Assembly (NCBI RefSeq): GCF_900163755.1 | Contig: NZ_FUKI01000092.1 | Location: forward strand, 1-64,000 | DNA length: 64,000 nucleotides | Source of the DNA: Crenothrix polyspora | GTDB lineage: Bacteria; Pseudomonadota; Gammaproteobacteria; Methylococcales; Methylomonadaceae | Direction: 5' to 3' | Shown here: positions 31,342 to 41,083 of the stretch, in pieces | Numbering within the stretch: the first letter of the stretch is position 1 | Layout of the letters: every line of letters begins with the position of its first letter | Translations under genes and position numbers: made by a program | The notes under the pieces: model-generated | The model's input: only the letters and a program-made list of their open reading frames with translations | Database searches by the model: none | What the model was told of the DNA's origin: nothing

Positions 31342-32202
31342 TTAATTTTGCTGATTTTTAAAATACTTAAAGAATTCCGAATTAGAATCCAGCACCATAA
31401 CGCCGGAATTGGCGAAAGTTTTCTTATAGGCATTTAAACTGCGGTAAAAACTGAAGAACTCAGGATTAGCGCCGTACGCCTGTGCATAAATTTCAGCGGA
31501 CTTCGCATCGCCTTCACCGCGCAGGGTTTCGGCATTTTTAAAGGCATTAGCCAAGGTAACTACGCGCTGTCTGTCGGCATTAGCACGAATTCTTTCCGCC
31601 GCTTCCGCACCTTGCGAACGGAACTCACGCGCAACCCGCTCACGTTCCGCTTCCATACGCCGATACACCGAGGTGCTGACTTCGTCCGGTAAATCAATAC
31701 GCATGACTTGTACGTCAACAATATCGACACCCAAATCGGCCGCTACCATTTTGGAGTTTTTAATCAGCAATTCACGGATGATCTGCCGATCGGTAGACAC
31801 CAGTTGTTTAATGCTGCGCTTGCTGAACTCGCCACGAAACGCATCTTTAATGATTTGATCCAGGCGTAAATTAGCTTGGTCAACATCGCCGGCGACAACG
31901 GTGTAATAGGTTTTCACATCGCCAATACGCCATTTAACAAACGAATCTACGATAACGTTTTTCTTTTCTGCCGTTAAAAAACGTTCCGGCTTGGACACCA
32001 TCGTTTGTATACGCGAATCAAAAGTTTTTACCTGATTGATCACCGGCCATTTAAAATGCAGACCACGGTCGTAATCACTTTTTACAATTTCACCCAAGCG
32101 AAATTTAATGGCTTTTTCGGTTTCTGCTACCGTAAATACGCACGACAAGCCGACAAATAGTAATACGCCAACTACGCCTGCGGCTATTTTATTTTGAGTC
32201 AT
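31342..32202 (-). CDS. hflC: Membrane protease modulator HflC
   Basis: HflC forms with HflK a large SPFH-domain cage in the inner membrane around the FtsH protease. This 286-residue protein has one N-terminal membrane helix (about 8-26, GVVGVLLFVGLSCVF) and an SPFH/band 7 domain (TEKAIKFRLGEIVKSDYDRGLHFKWPVI onward), then a helical tail rich in Arg/Glu (RRMEAERERVAREFRSQGAE). The start codon overlaps the hflK stop by one base (TAATG), so the two are translationally coupled. Confidence 0.96.
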   Translation of the reverse strand: MTQNKIAAGVVGVLLFVGLSCVFTVAETEKAIKFRLGEIVKSDYDRGLHFKWPVINQVKTFDSRIQTMVSKPERFLTAEKKNVIVDSFVKWRIGDVKTYYTVVAGDVDQANLRLDQIIKDAFRGEFSKRSIKQLVSTDRQIIRELLIKNSKMVAADLGVDIVDVQVMRIDLPDEVSTSVYRRMEAERERVAREFRSQGAEAAERIRANADRQRVVTLANAFKNAETLRGEGDAKSAEIYAQAYGANPEFFSFYRSLNAYKKTFANSGVMVLDSNSEFFKYFKNQQN

Positions 32203-33452
32203 TAACGTCCCCTCGCATCATTTTCTCTACCGCGTGACGAAACCGCTCTTTCCGCTGCGGCCGCCTCTTCTACCGCCGCTTGCGAATGGGAAGTACGCAA
32301 GTTACTGTTCGAATCAGAACTGACTACAGGATTAGAGGAGATCGATGGTTGTTGTGCTTGCTGTTGCTGCATGATTTTATCCAACGGCAAATACATCACA
32401 TTATTACCGGCTTTAACATCAATCATCACATTGCTGGTGCTGGATAATACGGTTTCCATAGATTCCAGATACAAGCGTTTTTTGGTCACTTCCGGCGCTT
32501 TGGTGTATTCACCCAGCAATTTGGTAAAACGACTGGTTTCACCTTCGGCCTGGGCAATTACCTGCTGTTTATAGCCTTCCGCTTCCTGTTCTTTTCTGGC
32601 CGCCGCGCCGCGTGCTTCTGGTACGACCGCATTGGAATAGGCTTCTGCTTCGTTAATTAAGCGCTGCTGATCTTCCCGCGCTTTAATCGCATCGGCAAAG
32701 GCATTTTGCACTTGCTCAGGTGGCTGGGCATCTTGTAAGTTAACACTGGTGACTTGCAGCCCTGATTTATAGCTGTCCAGCACATTTTGAATTTCTTTTT
32801 TAATGCGAGTCACAATTTCGCTACGGCCTTCGGTTAAGACAAAGTCCATTGTGCTGCTGCCGATAACGCTACGCTCAGCACTTTTGGTGACTTGTATCAA
32901 AGTGGCTTCAGGGTTGGCCATATTAAACATAAAGTCTTTAGCATCTTTAATTTGATACTGCACACCCAGACGTACATCGACGATGTTTTCATCTTTAGTG
33001 AGCATTAACGCATCATTAGCCACGCTTTGTTCTGCGCTACGGCTGCTAAAACCCACTTCGATAACGCGGTTCTTTTTAACGTTAACAATATCAACACGTT
33101 CAAACGGCGCAGGGATATGCCAGTTTAAACCGGACTGCGTTGTGCCAATATAGCGGCCAAAGCGAGTTTCCACACCGTGATTACCTTCATCAACAATATA
33201 AAAACCGGTTAAACCCCATAAGCCTATCGCTATCCCAGCCACATAACCGAGATTTTTTATTATATTGGCTGGGTTAAACTGGCTGGGTGCGCCGCCGTTA
33301 TTGCCGTCACCACCTCCACCGCCGCCTCCAAAAATCTTGCCTAATTTTTCCTGCAACGTGCGTATTGCTTCATCAAGATCAGGCGGACCTTTCTGGTCAC
33401 CTCGACCGCTCCACGGGTCTTTCTTATCACCGCCAGGCTCATTCCAGGACAT
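32202..33452 (-). CDS. hflK: Membrane protease modulator HflK
   Basis: HflK is the partner of HflC in the FtsH-regulating complex. The N-terminus is the characteristic MSWNEPGGDKKDPW followed by a Gly-rich stretch (FGGGGGGGDGNNGG near residue 40). One membrane helix lies near 70-88 and the SPFH domain begins at about 93 (VDEGNHGVETRFGRY). The 416-residue length and low-complexity C-terminal tail are usual. It is co-transcribed with hflC; a 163-bp gap separates it from hflX. Confidence 0.96.
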   Translation of the reverse strand: MSWNEPGGDKKDPWSGRGDQKGPPDLDEAIRTLQEKLGKIFGGGGGGGDGNNGGAPSQFNPANIIKNLGYVAGIAIGLWGLTGFYIVDEGNHGVETRFGRYIGTTQSGLNWHIPAPFERVDIVNVKKNRVIEVGFSSRSAEQSVANDALMLTKDENIVDVRLGVQYQIKDAKDFMFNMANPEATLIQVTKSAERSVIGSSTMDFVLTEGRSEIVTRIKKEIQNVLDSYKSGLQVTSVNLQDAQPPEQVQNAFADAIKAREDQQRLINEAEAYSNAVVPEARGAAARKEQEAEGYKQQVIAQAEGETSRFTKLLGEYTKAPEVTKKRLYLESMETVLSSTSNVMIDVKAGNNVMYLPLDKIMQQQQAQQPSISSNPVVSSDSNSNLRTSHSQAAVEEAAAAERAVSSRGRENDARGR

Positions 33453-33615
33453 ATTTATGCTCCATATTGGATTACTCAGTTATTATTTTTTGTTATCCCA
33501 AGGGATAGTTGATCTCATTGTGCATAAGCGCGAACTGTATTTCGTAACGGCATCTTAAGCATTCTATCGTATATATGTTTAATCTTTGCATTTGACCGGC
33601 AAATTAGCCTAAAAG

Positions 33616-34887
33616 CTAGGTGACTTCTTCAATTTCCACCGCTTTTAACAACCCCAAATGCTTAGCGTCCATTTCGATAACCAACTCGGTGACACCAGAA
33701 TCGTTAATATGCTCGGCAATTATTTTTGCGCAAGTAAATAATTTGGCTCTAACACCCCCTTGATCCGGCTGCAAAAAACACCGCCGCTTAATTTTTGTAT
33801 TGGCAAAAATCTCTGTTAAGGCTTGCAACAACAGCTCGACACCCGCACCTGTTTCAGCCGACAACCATACTCGTACTGGATTACCTTCGTCATCGCGATC
33901 AATATGCGGCACAATATCAGTCATTAAATCAATTTTATTAAACACTTCAATTTGTCTGATATCGCTAGCGTCAATATCGTCTAAAACGTGATTAACCTGA
34001 CGCATAATTTCATCACGGTCTTCGGCATGGGCATCAATCACATGCAGCAATAACTCCGCACCACTGGCCTCTTGCAAGGTCGATTTAAACGCCGCCACCA
34101 ATTCGTGCGGCAAATGCCGAATAAATCCTACCGTATCAGCCAATACAATTTCGGTATTTGTGGATAAGCGACAACTGCGTAATGTAGGGTCAAGGGTAGC
34201 AAATAACTGATCCGCTACGTAAATATCAGCACCGGTCAATCGGTTAAATAACGTCGATTTACCGGCATTGGTATAACCCACCAACGAAATAGTTGGCACT
34301 TCGGCTTTTTTGCGTTTACCACGGCCTTGGCTACGTTGCTTATCCACCTTATCTAAACGCTGCTGGATTTGTTTGATACGCACGGCTAACAGCCGTCTAT
34401 CAGTTTCCAATTGGGTTTCACCAGGGCCGCGCAAACCGATACCGCCTTTTTGGCGTTCCAGATGCGTCCAGCCGCGTACTAAACGGGTCGATAAGTGTTT
34501 AAGCTGCGCCAATTCAACTTGCAACTTGCCTTCAAAAGACTGCGCACGCTGGGCAAAAATGTCTAAAATTAAGCCATTTCTATCAACAACCCGCACCCCC
34601 AAATAAGTTTCAAGGTTTCTTTCCTGGCTAGGTGACAGCGCGTGATTGAACAACACCACATTGGCTTCATAGCTATCGACAATGGCTTTGAGTTCTTCTA
34701 GCTTGCCTTTACCGATAAAATGTTTAGAATCAGGCCGTTGCCTGGATCCCGTTAACACATACACCGTCTCCGTACCGGCGGATTTAGCCAGCTCTTTCAG
34801 TTCAGACAGCTCTTCTTGATTAGCTCGAAAAGTAATGTGTACCAAAACAGCGCGTTCACCGGCTTCTTTGCGTTCGTTTTCAAGCAT
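33616..34887 (-). CDS. hflX: Ribosome-associated GTPase HflX
   Basis: HflX splits stalled or heat-damaged ribosomes in a GTP-dependent way. The N-terminal HflX domain contains the glycine-rich KGGIGLRGPGETQLE near residue 147 and a coiled coil. The G domain starts with G1 GYTNAGKSTLFN near 208, then G3 DTVGFI and G4 NKID near 325. The 423 residues match the family. It lies between hfq and hflK, the conserved gammaproteobacterial order. Confidence 0.96.
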   Translation of the reverse strand: MLENERKEAGERAVLVHITFRANQEELSELKELAKSAGTETVYVLTGSRQRPDSKHFIGKGKLEELKAIVDSYEANVVLFNHALSPSQERNLETYLGVRVVDRNGLILDIFAQRAQSFEGKLQVELAQLKHLSTRLVRGWTHLERQKGGIGLRGPGETQLETDRRLLAVRIKQIQQRLDKVDKQRSQGRGKRKKAEVPTISLVGYTNAGKSTLFNRLTGADIYVADQLFATLDPTLRSCRLSTNTEIVLADTVGFIRHLPHELVAAFKSTLQEASGAELLLHVIDAHAEDRDEIMRQVNHVLDDIDASDIRQIEVFNKIDLMTDIVPHIDRDDEGNPVRVWLSAETGAGVELLLQALTEIFANTKIKRRCFLQPDQGGVRAKLFTCAKIIAEHINDSGVTELVIEMDAKHLGLLKAVEIEEVT

Positions 34888-34953
34888 GATTTACACACTT
34901 AACACAAAAACGTAGTGGGTATTTTTTCTGCGTTCTGAAATAATTTAACAAGA

Positions 34954-35193
34954 TTATTCTTCGCCGGTGTCGTCGTCACGCGTTAATTTAACGGTTTTGC
35001 TGGGTACAATGGTAGAGATGGCATGTTTGTATACCATTTGGCTGACGGTGTTCTTCAGCATGATGACATACTGATCAAACGAATCGACTTTACCTTGCAA
35101 TTTAATGCCATTGACAAGAAAAATTGATACCGGTGTGTGATCTTTTCTGAGTGCGTTCAGGAAGTTATCCTGTAAGTTTTGGCCTTTTGACAT
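34954..35193 (-). CDS. hfq: RNA chaperone Hfq
   Basis: Hfq is the hexameric Sm-like protein that pairs small RNAs with mRNAs. The 79 residues contain the Sm1 motif ([31 protein letters not shown], residues about 10-40) and the Sm2 motif [12 protein letters not shown] near 55. The C-terminal tail is short and acidic. It heads the hfq-hflX-hflK-hflC cluster; miaA, the usual upstream neighbour, is absent. Confidence 0.97.
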   Translation of the reverse strand: MSKGQNLQDNFLNALRKDHTPVSIFLVNGIKLQGKVDSFDQYVIMLKNTVSQMVYKHAISTIVPSKTVKLTRDDDTGEE

Positions 35194-35422
35194 CCGATTT
35201 TCCTTATTCTTTTTGGATAAATAATAGTTAACAACATAAAAATCAATGTTTTCTCAAAAAATACCTTTAAATACGACAATTCCAAGGCAGAAAACACGAC
35301 AGTGCAACATGATCGTTCAGATAATATTGCACGCTTAAAGTTCAATGATAAATACTGATACACGTTAATAATACGGCGTATAGCGCATTGTGTGAACTTT
35401 ACTAATCAAACCTTCTAACCTA
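35194..35422. other. hfq upstream region
   Basis: This gap holds the hfq promoter region. An AT-rich stretch is present but no clear -35/-10 pair can be named. No gene is seen. Confidence 0.35.
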
Positions 35423-35445
35423 AAAGCCGCTGAACGATCGGCTTT
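35423..35445 (-). terminator. Terminator after the alpha/beta hydrolase gene
   Basis: Inverted 7-mers AAAGCCG and CGGCTTT around a 9-nt loop, with TTTT on the minus strand as the stem closes. It is 48 bp downstream of the hydrolase stop codon. Confidence 0.55.
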
Positions 35446-35493
35446 AATCTTACCTGTACCCAGAGTTACAATCTACACACAAGCTGAATTATT

Positions 35494-36273
35494 TTAACTT
35501 TGCTGTAAAAAATCTGTAATAACGGTTATAAAAACAGTGGGCTGTTGTACATGAAGCCAATGCCCTGCGTGTTCAATAAAGACTAAATTAGCCTGTGGAA
35601 ATAAGCGCTTAATGTCTTTTTCGCGCACAAAATCACTGTCTGCACCGGCAATAAACAAGGCTTTACCTGTAAACGGTACAACATGCTCGGTATGGGGGAA
35701 AGCAACAATAGTCGGCGCGGTGTGCGCAAAAATAGCCAGATCAACACGCCAGCCATAGTGCCCGTCTTGCAATACCAAATTTTGCAACAAAAATTGCCGA
35801 TAACTCAGTTCAGGTATGTTTTCTGCCAGCAATACTTCCGCTTGTTTGCGATTATTCACCTCTGCCAAAGGCAACGCCGTTAACGCGCCAATAATTGCAG
35901 CAAAATTATGTTGATAACTCACGGGTGCAATATCAACCACCATCAGCTTAGCAACACGCTGCGGATGGTTTAGCGCCAACCACATGGCTATCTTACCGCC
36001 CATGCTATGCCCTAGTATAGCGGCTGCGACTATTTGCCGCGCATCCATAAACTGCAACACATCGTTGGCCATAACCTCATAATCCATAACAGGGTTATGC
36101 GGCGATGCACCGTGATTACGCATATCCAGCACATACACATGAAACTTATCGGCCAGTTGCTGTGCCACGCTGCGCCAATTACGCGACGAGGCAAAAAAAC
36201 CGTGCAAAATTAACAGCGGCGGCGCGGTCGTATCGCCAAACGCTTCAAAGGCCAAATCTACCGTGTTACTCAT
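35494..36273 (-). CDS. Alpha/beta-fold hydrolase, YbfF-like
   Basis: This 259-residue hydrolase resembles YbfF, a broad short-chain acyl esterase. LLILHGFFASSRNW (oxyanion HG motif) is near residue 18, the nucleophile elbow GHSMGG near 89, a likely acidic residue in IAGADSDFV near 207 and the catalytic His in EHAGHWLH near 235. I start at the ATG at 36273; the in-frame extension upstream lies inside the DUF445 gene. The ATGA overlap with that gene's stop implies translational coupling. The substrate is unknown. Confidence 0.85.
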   Translation of the reverse strand: MSNTVDLAFEAFGDTTAPPLLILHGFFASSRNWRSVAQQLADKFHVYVLDMRNHGASPHNPVMDYEVMANDVLQFMDARQIVAAAILGHSMGGKIAMWLALNHPQRVAKLMVVDIAPVSYQHNFAAIIGALTALPLAEVNNRKQAEVLLAENIPELSYRQFLLQNLVLQDGHYGWRVDLAIFAHTAPTIVAFPHTEHVVPFTGKALFIAGADSDFVREKDIKRLFPQANLVFIEHAGHWLHVQQPTVFITVITDFLQQS

Positions 36274-36986
36274 GCAAACGCGAACAACGCCCCCATAACA
36301 CCGCCAAAAATACCGCCCCATACCACCAACCAACCCAAATGCTGGTGAATAATAGCCTCCACCATTTCTTTGACCATTTGCGGGGTGAGTTCATTCAGGC
36401 GCTTATCAATCACCGCCTCAATTTTGCTGATGATATCACCGCCAATTTTTTGCGCATTTAAACCGTGCTTCAGTGCTGTAATAAAGGCTTCTGATTGGGT
36501 CATTTCTGTTAAAGTGACACGCATTTTTTCAATAAATGGCTCTTTTAACGGCACCAAGGCTTCTTCGCCGCCCATCATCATCAACATACCACCAAATGAA
36601 GAACCCATAATCGACGATACCAAGCTCTCATAAATACGGTCGTAATCCACCGCTTTTAAAAAAGGATCAAGATTTAATAACTGACCACCTTTTTCTTCTT
36701 CGGCTTGAATAAATTGTTCAATATTACTCACGGTAAAAAATTGATTCATCATCAAGTGTTTAATCGAGCTTTTAAATTCTTCAAAACGCTCAGGAATAAC
36801 GCCAGAACCGTATAAATACGGCACTTTTTCAAACAGCATATAAATAGCCAGCCAATTGGTGATTGCACCTGACAGCGCAAAATAGCCAATGGATCTTATG
36901 AGCTGATTGCCACTCGCGTAGCCCATAACAATAATAACAACCGATAGTGCATTGGTGATAAAGCTTTTATTTAAAAATTTATTCAT
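36270..36986 (-). CDS. DUF445 family membrane protein
   Basis: This 238-residue protein has the DUF445 pattern: two N-terminal membrane helices (about 12-30 and 32-52) with the conserved GAITNWLAIYMLFEKVPYLYGSGVIP, a long soluble helical part, and a final membrane helix (GWLVVWGGIFGGVMGALFAF). The function of the family is not known. It is coupled by an ATGA overlap to the hydrolase gene, so the two probably form an operon. Confidence 0.87.
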   Translation of the reverse strand: MNKFLNKSFITNALSVVIIVMGYASGNQLIRSIGYFALSGAITNWLAIYMLFEKVPYLYGSGVIPERFEEFKSSIKHLMMNQFFTVSNIEQFIQAEEEKGGQLLNLDPFLKAVDYDRIYESLVSSIMGSSFGGMLMMMGGEEALVPLKEPFIEKMRVTLTEMTQSEAFITALKHGLNAQKIGGDIISKIEAVIDKRLNELTPQMVKEMVEAIIHQHLGWLVVWGGIFGGVMGALFAFA

Positions 36987-37016
36987 TTATGAGTAACACA
37001 AAAAATACAAAATAAT

Positions 37017-38327
37017 TTATCGCACCATTCGCGCTTGCCACTGCGCAACTTTAGTTTTTAACGCTATTACATCAATGGTGGTCAACTGGCGTTTTTTCAA
37101 GACACGCTTACCGTTTACCCACACATCCGTCACCTGTTGGCGGCTTGCCGCATAAACAATTTGCGAGATGGCATCGTACAACGGCTGGGTAGACAGACAA
37201 TCCAGATCAATGGCAATCACATCACCGGCTTTGCCAATAAGCAGCGAGCCAATGTCTTTATCTAAACCCAAGGCTTTCGCACCATTAAGCGTCGCCATCT
37301 GCAAGGCAGTCATTGCGGGTACGGCACGGGCATCATTAGCCACCGCCTTGGCCAATAAGGCAGCGGTGCGCATTTCGCCCAGCATATCCAGATCATTATT
37401 GCTGGCCGCGCCATCTGTGCCTAAAGCGACATTAATCCCTGCCTGTAAACACCGCGCCACTGGACAAAAACCACTGGCCAGTTTTAAATTGGATTCCGGA
37501 CAATGCACGATATGCGCGTTGGCGGTGGCCATCATCTCAATCTCTGCATCTGTAAGTTGCGTCATGTGAACAGCGACAAACGCCGCATTGAGCAAACCCA
37601 ATTCTTGTAAGCGTTGCAACGGGCGTTTGCCGGTATCGGCCTGGGCTTGCTCCACTTCATGCAGGGTTTCATGAACGTGCATATTAACCGACAAGCCTAA
37701 CTCATCAGCGTGCAACTTGATTTTTTGCAACGGCGCATCAGATACGGTATACGGCGCATGCGGCGCAAACGCCACGCTAATCAACGGCTCATCCTGCACT
37801 TGCTCACGTAACGCTAAGCCTTTTGTAATGTATTCCTCGCTGTTTTGCGCGTACACGGTCGGGAAATCAATCACCACCATACCTAAATTAGCACGCATGC
37901 CGATTTGAATGGCTTGCTGTGCAGTAATCTCTGGAAAAAAGTACATGTCATTAAAGCAGGTTGTACCGCTTGAAATCATTTCAGCAATGGCCAAATCGGT
38001 GCCGTCTTTCACAAATTCTTCGTTCATCCATTGCTGTTCTAACGGCCAGATATGGTTTTGCAGCCAGTCCATCAACGGCAAATCATCGGCAATGCCACGC
38101 ATTAAACTCATCGCTGCGTGGGTATGGCAATTAACAAAGCCTGGCAGCAGTGCATGTTGGTTTAAATATTCGGTGCTGATGCCTTGGTATTTTTGTTTGG
38201 CTTCGGGGCTAGGCAAAAGATCAATAATTCGGCCTTCGTTAATCACCAAACTGTGGTGATCGTAGGTTACGTTGGCGGGTTCAATCGGTATAATCCACCG
38301 AGCGTGAATAAGCGTATCAACTATCAT
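37017..38327 (-). CDS. mtaD: 5-methylthioadenosine / S-adenosylhomocysteine deaminase
   Basis: This 436-residue amidohydrolase (TRZ/ATZ type) probably deaminates methylthioadenosine or SAH. Metal ligands are in the HxH of NCHTHAAMSL near residue 68, and later His in MHVHETLHE near 220, VHMTQLTDAE and the Asp in LGTDGAASNND near 307. AAGGATG precedes the ATG. It is divergent from mtnA with only 59 bp between starts, which supports methylthioadenosine salvage as the role. Substrate choice within the family is inferred from this neighbour. Confidence 0.88.
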   Translation of the reverse strand: MIVDTLIHARWIIPIEPANVTYDHHSLVINEGRIIDLLPSPEAKQKYQGISTEYLNQHALLPGFVNCHTHAAMSLMRGIADDLPLMDWLQNHIWPLEQQWMNEEFVKDGTDLAIAEMISSGTTCFNDMYFFPEITAQQAIQIGMRANLGMVVIDFPTVYAQNSEEYITKGLALREQVQDEPLISVAFAPHAPYTVSDAPLQKIKLHADELGLSVNMHVHETLHEVEQAQADTGKRPLQRLQELGLLNAAFVAVHMTQLTDAEIEMMATANAHIVHCPESNLKLASGFCPVARCLQAGINVALGTDGAASNNDLDMLGEMRTAALLAKAVANDARAVPAMTALQMATLNGAKALGLDKDIGSLLIGKAGDVIAIDLDCLSTQPLYDAISQIVYAASRQQVTDVWVNGKRVLKKRQLTTIDVIALKTKVAQWQARMVR

Positions 38328-38386
38328 GGGTGCATCCTTTTGTGGGTCGCCTGATTATAACTTTTTACACTGGCTTGTGATAACAA

Positions 38387-39427
38387 ATGACAACAGCACA
38401 CACATTAACCGTTCAGGCATTGCACTGGACAGGCACGAGCTTACGGGTACTCGACCAGCGCCAATTACCCGATACTTTACGCTACGACGAATACACCGAT
38501 GCGGCCGGTGTCGCCGAAGCCATTACCAGTATGCGGGTACGTGGTGCGCCAGCGATTGGCATTGCCGCAGCGTATGGCGTTGTGTTATCGGCTTTACAGC
38601 ATTTTTCCAGCAATCCAGGGCATTGGCAACAAGCCATTGCTACTGATATTGAGCTACTGGCAAACTCTCGCCCGACCGCAGTGAATTTATTTTGGGCGCT
38701 GGATAAAATGCGTTCGGTGCTGGATAGGCCACAGGCCGATCCCGTTGCCGCACTGGCTGCTTGTGCCGTAAAAATCCACGCCGATGATATTAACGATAAC
38801 CACACGATGGGCGAATTGGGGGCTGATTTATTGGCGGGTGCTAAAGGCATCTTGACGCACTGCAATACCGGTTCTTTAGCGACAGGGGGTTATGGTACGG
38901 CGCTGGGGGTGATTCGTAGTGTTTATCAACGGCAAGCGGTAACTATTTACGCGGGCGAAACCCGCCCGTGGTTACAAGGTGCCCGCTTAACGGTATGGGA
39001 ATTATCGCAAGACGGCATTCCGGTTACCTTAATAGCAGATTCTGCGGCAGCTTGGTTGATGCAATCCGGGGCGATTGACTGGGTGATTGTCGGTGCGGAT
39101 CGCATTGCCAAAAATGGCGACACGGCTAATAAGATTGGCACGTATTCGTTAGCGGTGTTGGCCAAGCAGCACGGCGTTAAGGTGATGGTGGTTGCACCCA
39201 CAACAACATTGGACGGCAGTATTGCCAGCGGCAAAGACATACACATTGAGCAACGCAACCCGAATGAATTGTTGCCACCTTGCTATGTGGTGGAAGATTC
39301 ATTGGTTAGTGGCTGGAATCCGGTGTTTGATGTGACACCAGCGGGGTTGATTGATGCGATTGTGACGGAACGCGGTGTGATGCTTAATCCTGCTGAACAC
39401 GGCATTCCATTGGCATGGCTAATTTGA
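38387..39427 (+). CDS. mtnA: S-methyl-5-thioribose-1-phosphate isomerase
   Basis: MtnA converts methylthioribose-1-phosphate to methylthioribulose-1-phosphate in methionine salvage. The eIF2B-like fold shows [16 protein letters not shown] near residue 49, [17 protein letters not shown] near 158 with the catalytic Cys, and the catalytic Asp in [18 protein letters not shown] near 238. The 346 residues match the family. It is divergent from the deaminase gene; the other salvage genes are not here. Confidence 0.96.
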   Translation: MTTAHTLTVQALHWTGTSLRVLDQRQLPDTLRYDEYTDAAGVAEAITSMRVRGAPAIGIAAAYGVVLSALQHFSSNPGHWQQAIATDIELLANSRPTAVNLFWALDKMRSVLDRPQADPVAALAACAVKIHADDINDNHTMGELGADLLAGAKGILTHCNTGSLATGGYGTALGVIRSVYQRQAVTIYAGETRPWLQGARLTVWELSQDGIPVTLIADSAAAWLMQSGAIDWVIVGADRIAKNGDTANKIGTYSLAVLAKQHGVKVMVVAPTTTLDGSIASGKDIHIEQRNPNELLPPCYVVEDSLVSGWNPVFDVTPAGLIDAIVTERGVMLNPAEHGIPLAWLI

Positions 39428-39450
39428 AAAGCTCGTAAGACCTATAAATC

Positions 39451-39596
39451 GTAGGATGGTTTCGCGTCAGCAAACTAGCACAACCAGCATGGCCAATGTT
39501 GAATGTTTTAGAGATTTTGCAAACAGCCTTGTTTTGTTTGGCTTTGGTGGTGTATTCAGCAGGGTGGCTTGGGCTTGTTACGCAAAACCACCCTAC
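39451..39596. repeat. Repeat C copy 3
   Basis: The stretch opens with GTAGGATGGTTTCGCGTCAG and closes with CGCAAAACCACCCTAC, the inverted ends of repeat C. Its middle is longer and diverged. It fills the gap between mtnA and the globin gene. Confidence 0.55.
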
Positions 39597-39628
39597 ATGC
39601 TAAAGATAAATTATTTTATAACTAGATC

Positions 39629-40054
39629 TTAGTATTTAGATTGCATATAGTTAATACCAGGCTGCATAGCAGTGCGCCAAAGTTGCTCAAGCTTGACATT
39701 ATATGAGGGGTCAATTTCCTTGACGGTTTTAATTAACGCATCAAGCCAGTCGAAGTACCATTCAGGTTTAATATTGCGATGATCGCGATTATGTATGGTT
39801 GAAAGTTTATCCATCGCAGCCGAATTTTGCATGCCGCCAGCTGCCATAATTACCATAATGTGCAAAGACGATTTAAGCATAATTTGTTGATAAGCAAAAT
39901 TGGTGTCTTTAAACTGCTCGGCAATTTGTGTCGACATCGCCATAAAGTTTTTGTAAAACCGATCAAGAAATTCGGCGTTGGCAAGGCAGCGTTTCAGGCT
40001 GTCCTTAACAACTTCCAATTCTTCAGCGGATAAATAATTTACGCTAGTGTTCAT
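39629..40054 (-). CDS. Globin family protein
   Basis: This 141-residue all-helical protein matches bacterial globin-domain proteins: VKDSLKRCLANAEFLDRFYKNFM (A/B helices), LKSSLHIMVIMAAGG (E helix) and LSTIHNRDHRNIKPEWYFDWLDALIKTV (proximal His in the F-helix region, then G helix). It probably binds haem and senses or buffers O2 or NO; I cannot tell which. I start at the ATG at 40054, because the upstream in-frame part is not family-like. It is divergent from the TauE remnant, 78 bp apart. Confidence 0.8.
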   Translation of the reverse strand: MNTSVNYLSAEELEVVKDSLKRCLANAEFLDRFYKNFMAMSTQIAEQFKDTNFAYQQIMLKSSLHIMVIMAAGGMQNSAAMDKLSTIHNRDHRNIKPEWYFDWLDALIKTVKEIDPSYNVKLEQLWRTAMQPGINYMQSKY

Positions 40055-40132
40055 GTGAAAAGTGTCTGTGGCAGTTGTTGGATTTAGGCCGATCAACCAT
40101 TTAAAAATCGGCGACTTGTATAGTACATAACA

Positions 40133-40325
40133 ATGAACTTTTATACGGCTAGTATATTACTAATAACGCTTATTGCACTAGCGGCTTTACTGCATTCCGC
40201 AGTAGGTCATGATGGGGCTACTGGTTATCTTGCGGCCATGTCACTGCTTGGTTTAGCGCCAGCGATTATAAAATCGACAGCCTTGGTGTCAAATATTGCT
40301 ATAGCCTTATTACGACGTATGAATC
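40133..40325 (+). pseudogene. Truncated TauE/SafE-family permease (N-terminal remnant)
   Basis: The first about 62 codons encode two or three membrane segments with LHSAVGHDGATGYLAAMSLLGLAP and STALVSNIAIALLRR, closely resembling the start of TauE/SafE-type sulfite/anion exporters (HSAVGHGGASGYLA, then the T-A-L-x-x-N motif). The normal protein is about 240-260 residues; here the frame runs directly into repeat C copy 4 and stops after 77 codons. The remaining two thirds are not found nearby. It is a gene broken at a repeat. Confidence 0.72.
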
Positions 40326-40358
40326 GTAGGGTAGTTTCACGTCAGCAAACCACCCTAC
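40326..40358. repeat. Repeat C copy 4 (short hairpin form)
   Basis: GTAGGGTAGTTTCACGTCAG followed by CAAACCACCCTAC forms a 33-bp inverted repeat, the shortest member of repeat C. It replaces the missing 3' part of the TauE/SafE gene. Confidence 0.7.
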
Positions 40359-40385
40359 TCGCTTAACCTTACCACATTTACTTTA

Positions 40386-41033
40386 CTAGGCGGCTTTAAA
40401 AAATCTAGCTTTTACTGAATGCCAAACAATAGGCAACACAGACAACAAGACAATACTCAGTACCACTTTCTCAAAATTGTGCTTTACCCATTCATTAGCG
40501 CCTAAAAAGTAACCGGCTAAGGTTAAGCTGGTTACCCACAATACCGCACCAATAACGCAAAATAGAATATATTTTGAATATTTCATACTGCCGGCACCGG
40601 CTACAAACGGCGCAATCGTGCGAATAATAGGCACAAAGCGCGCTAAAATGACCGATTTTCCGCCGTGTTTATCGTAAAATGCTTCGGTTTGGGTAATGTA
40701 TTCACGTTTAAAAAACAAGGTTTTCTCACGCGACTTAATAAGGCCACTAAAATATTTACCAACAAAGTAATTCACATTGTCACCCAGCAAAGCCGCTGCA
40801 ATCAACAGCGGAATCAACCATTCAATATTTAATTTACCCGTGCTTGAAGCCAGTAAGCCTGCGGCAAATAACAACGAATCACCGGGCAGTAACGGCATAA
40901 CAATCAAACCGGTTTCCACAAAAACAATCAACGCTATAATTACGTAGGTGAAGGTATTGTAGTGCGTTAATAAATCTTGCAACGTACCGAGCGGGTCTTT
41001 TAGCAAGCTTAAAAAAAATTGCAGCATATCCAT
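40386..41033 (-). CDS. DedA family membrane protein
   Basis: This 215-residue inner-membrane protein carries the DedA/SNARE-associated pattern: VFVETGLIVMPLLPGDSLLFAAG near residue 38, GDNVNYFVGKYFSG near 83, FARFVPIIRTIAPFVAGAGSM (conserved Arg-x3-P) near 130 and YFLGANEWVKHN near 183. Members flip undecaprenyl phosphate or affect membrane potential. It lies 50 bp downstream of pyrF in the same direction, so co-transcription is likely. Confidence 0.93.
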   Translation of the reverse strand: MDMLQFFLSLLKDPLGTLQDLLTHYNTFTYVIIALIVFVETGLIVMPLLPGDSLLFAAGLLASSTGKLNIEWLIPLLIAAALLGDNVNYFVGKYFSGLIKSREKTLFFKREYITQTEAFYDKHGGKSVILARFVPIIRTIAPFVAGAGSMKYSKYILFCVIGAVLWVTSLTLAGYFLGANEWVKHNFEKVVLSIVLLSVLPIVWHSVKARFFKAA

Positions 41034-41083
41034 ATGGGGTTCTCTCAGAAAAATAAATTGGCTAATGAATAAAGGCAGGCTAC

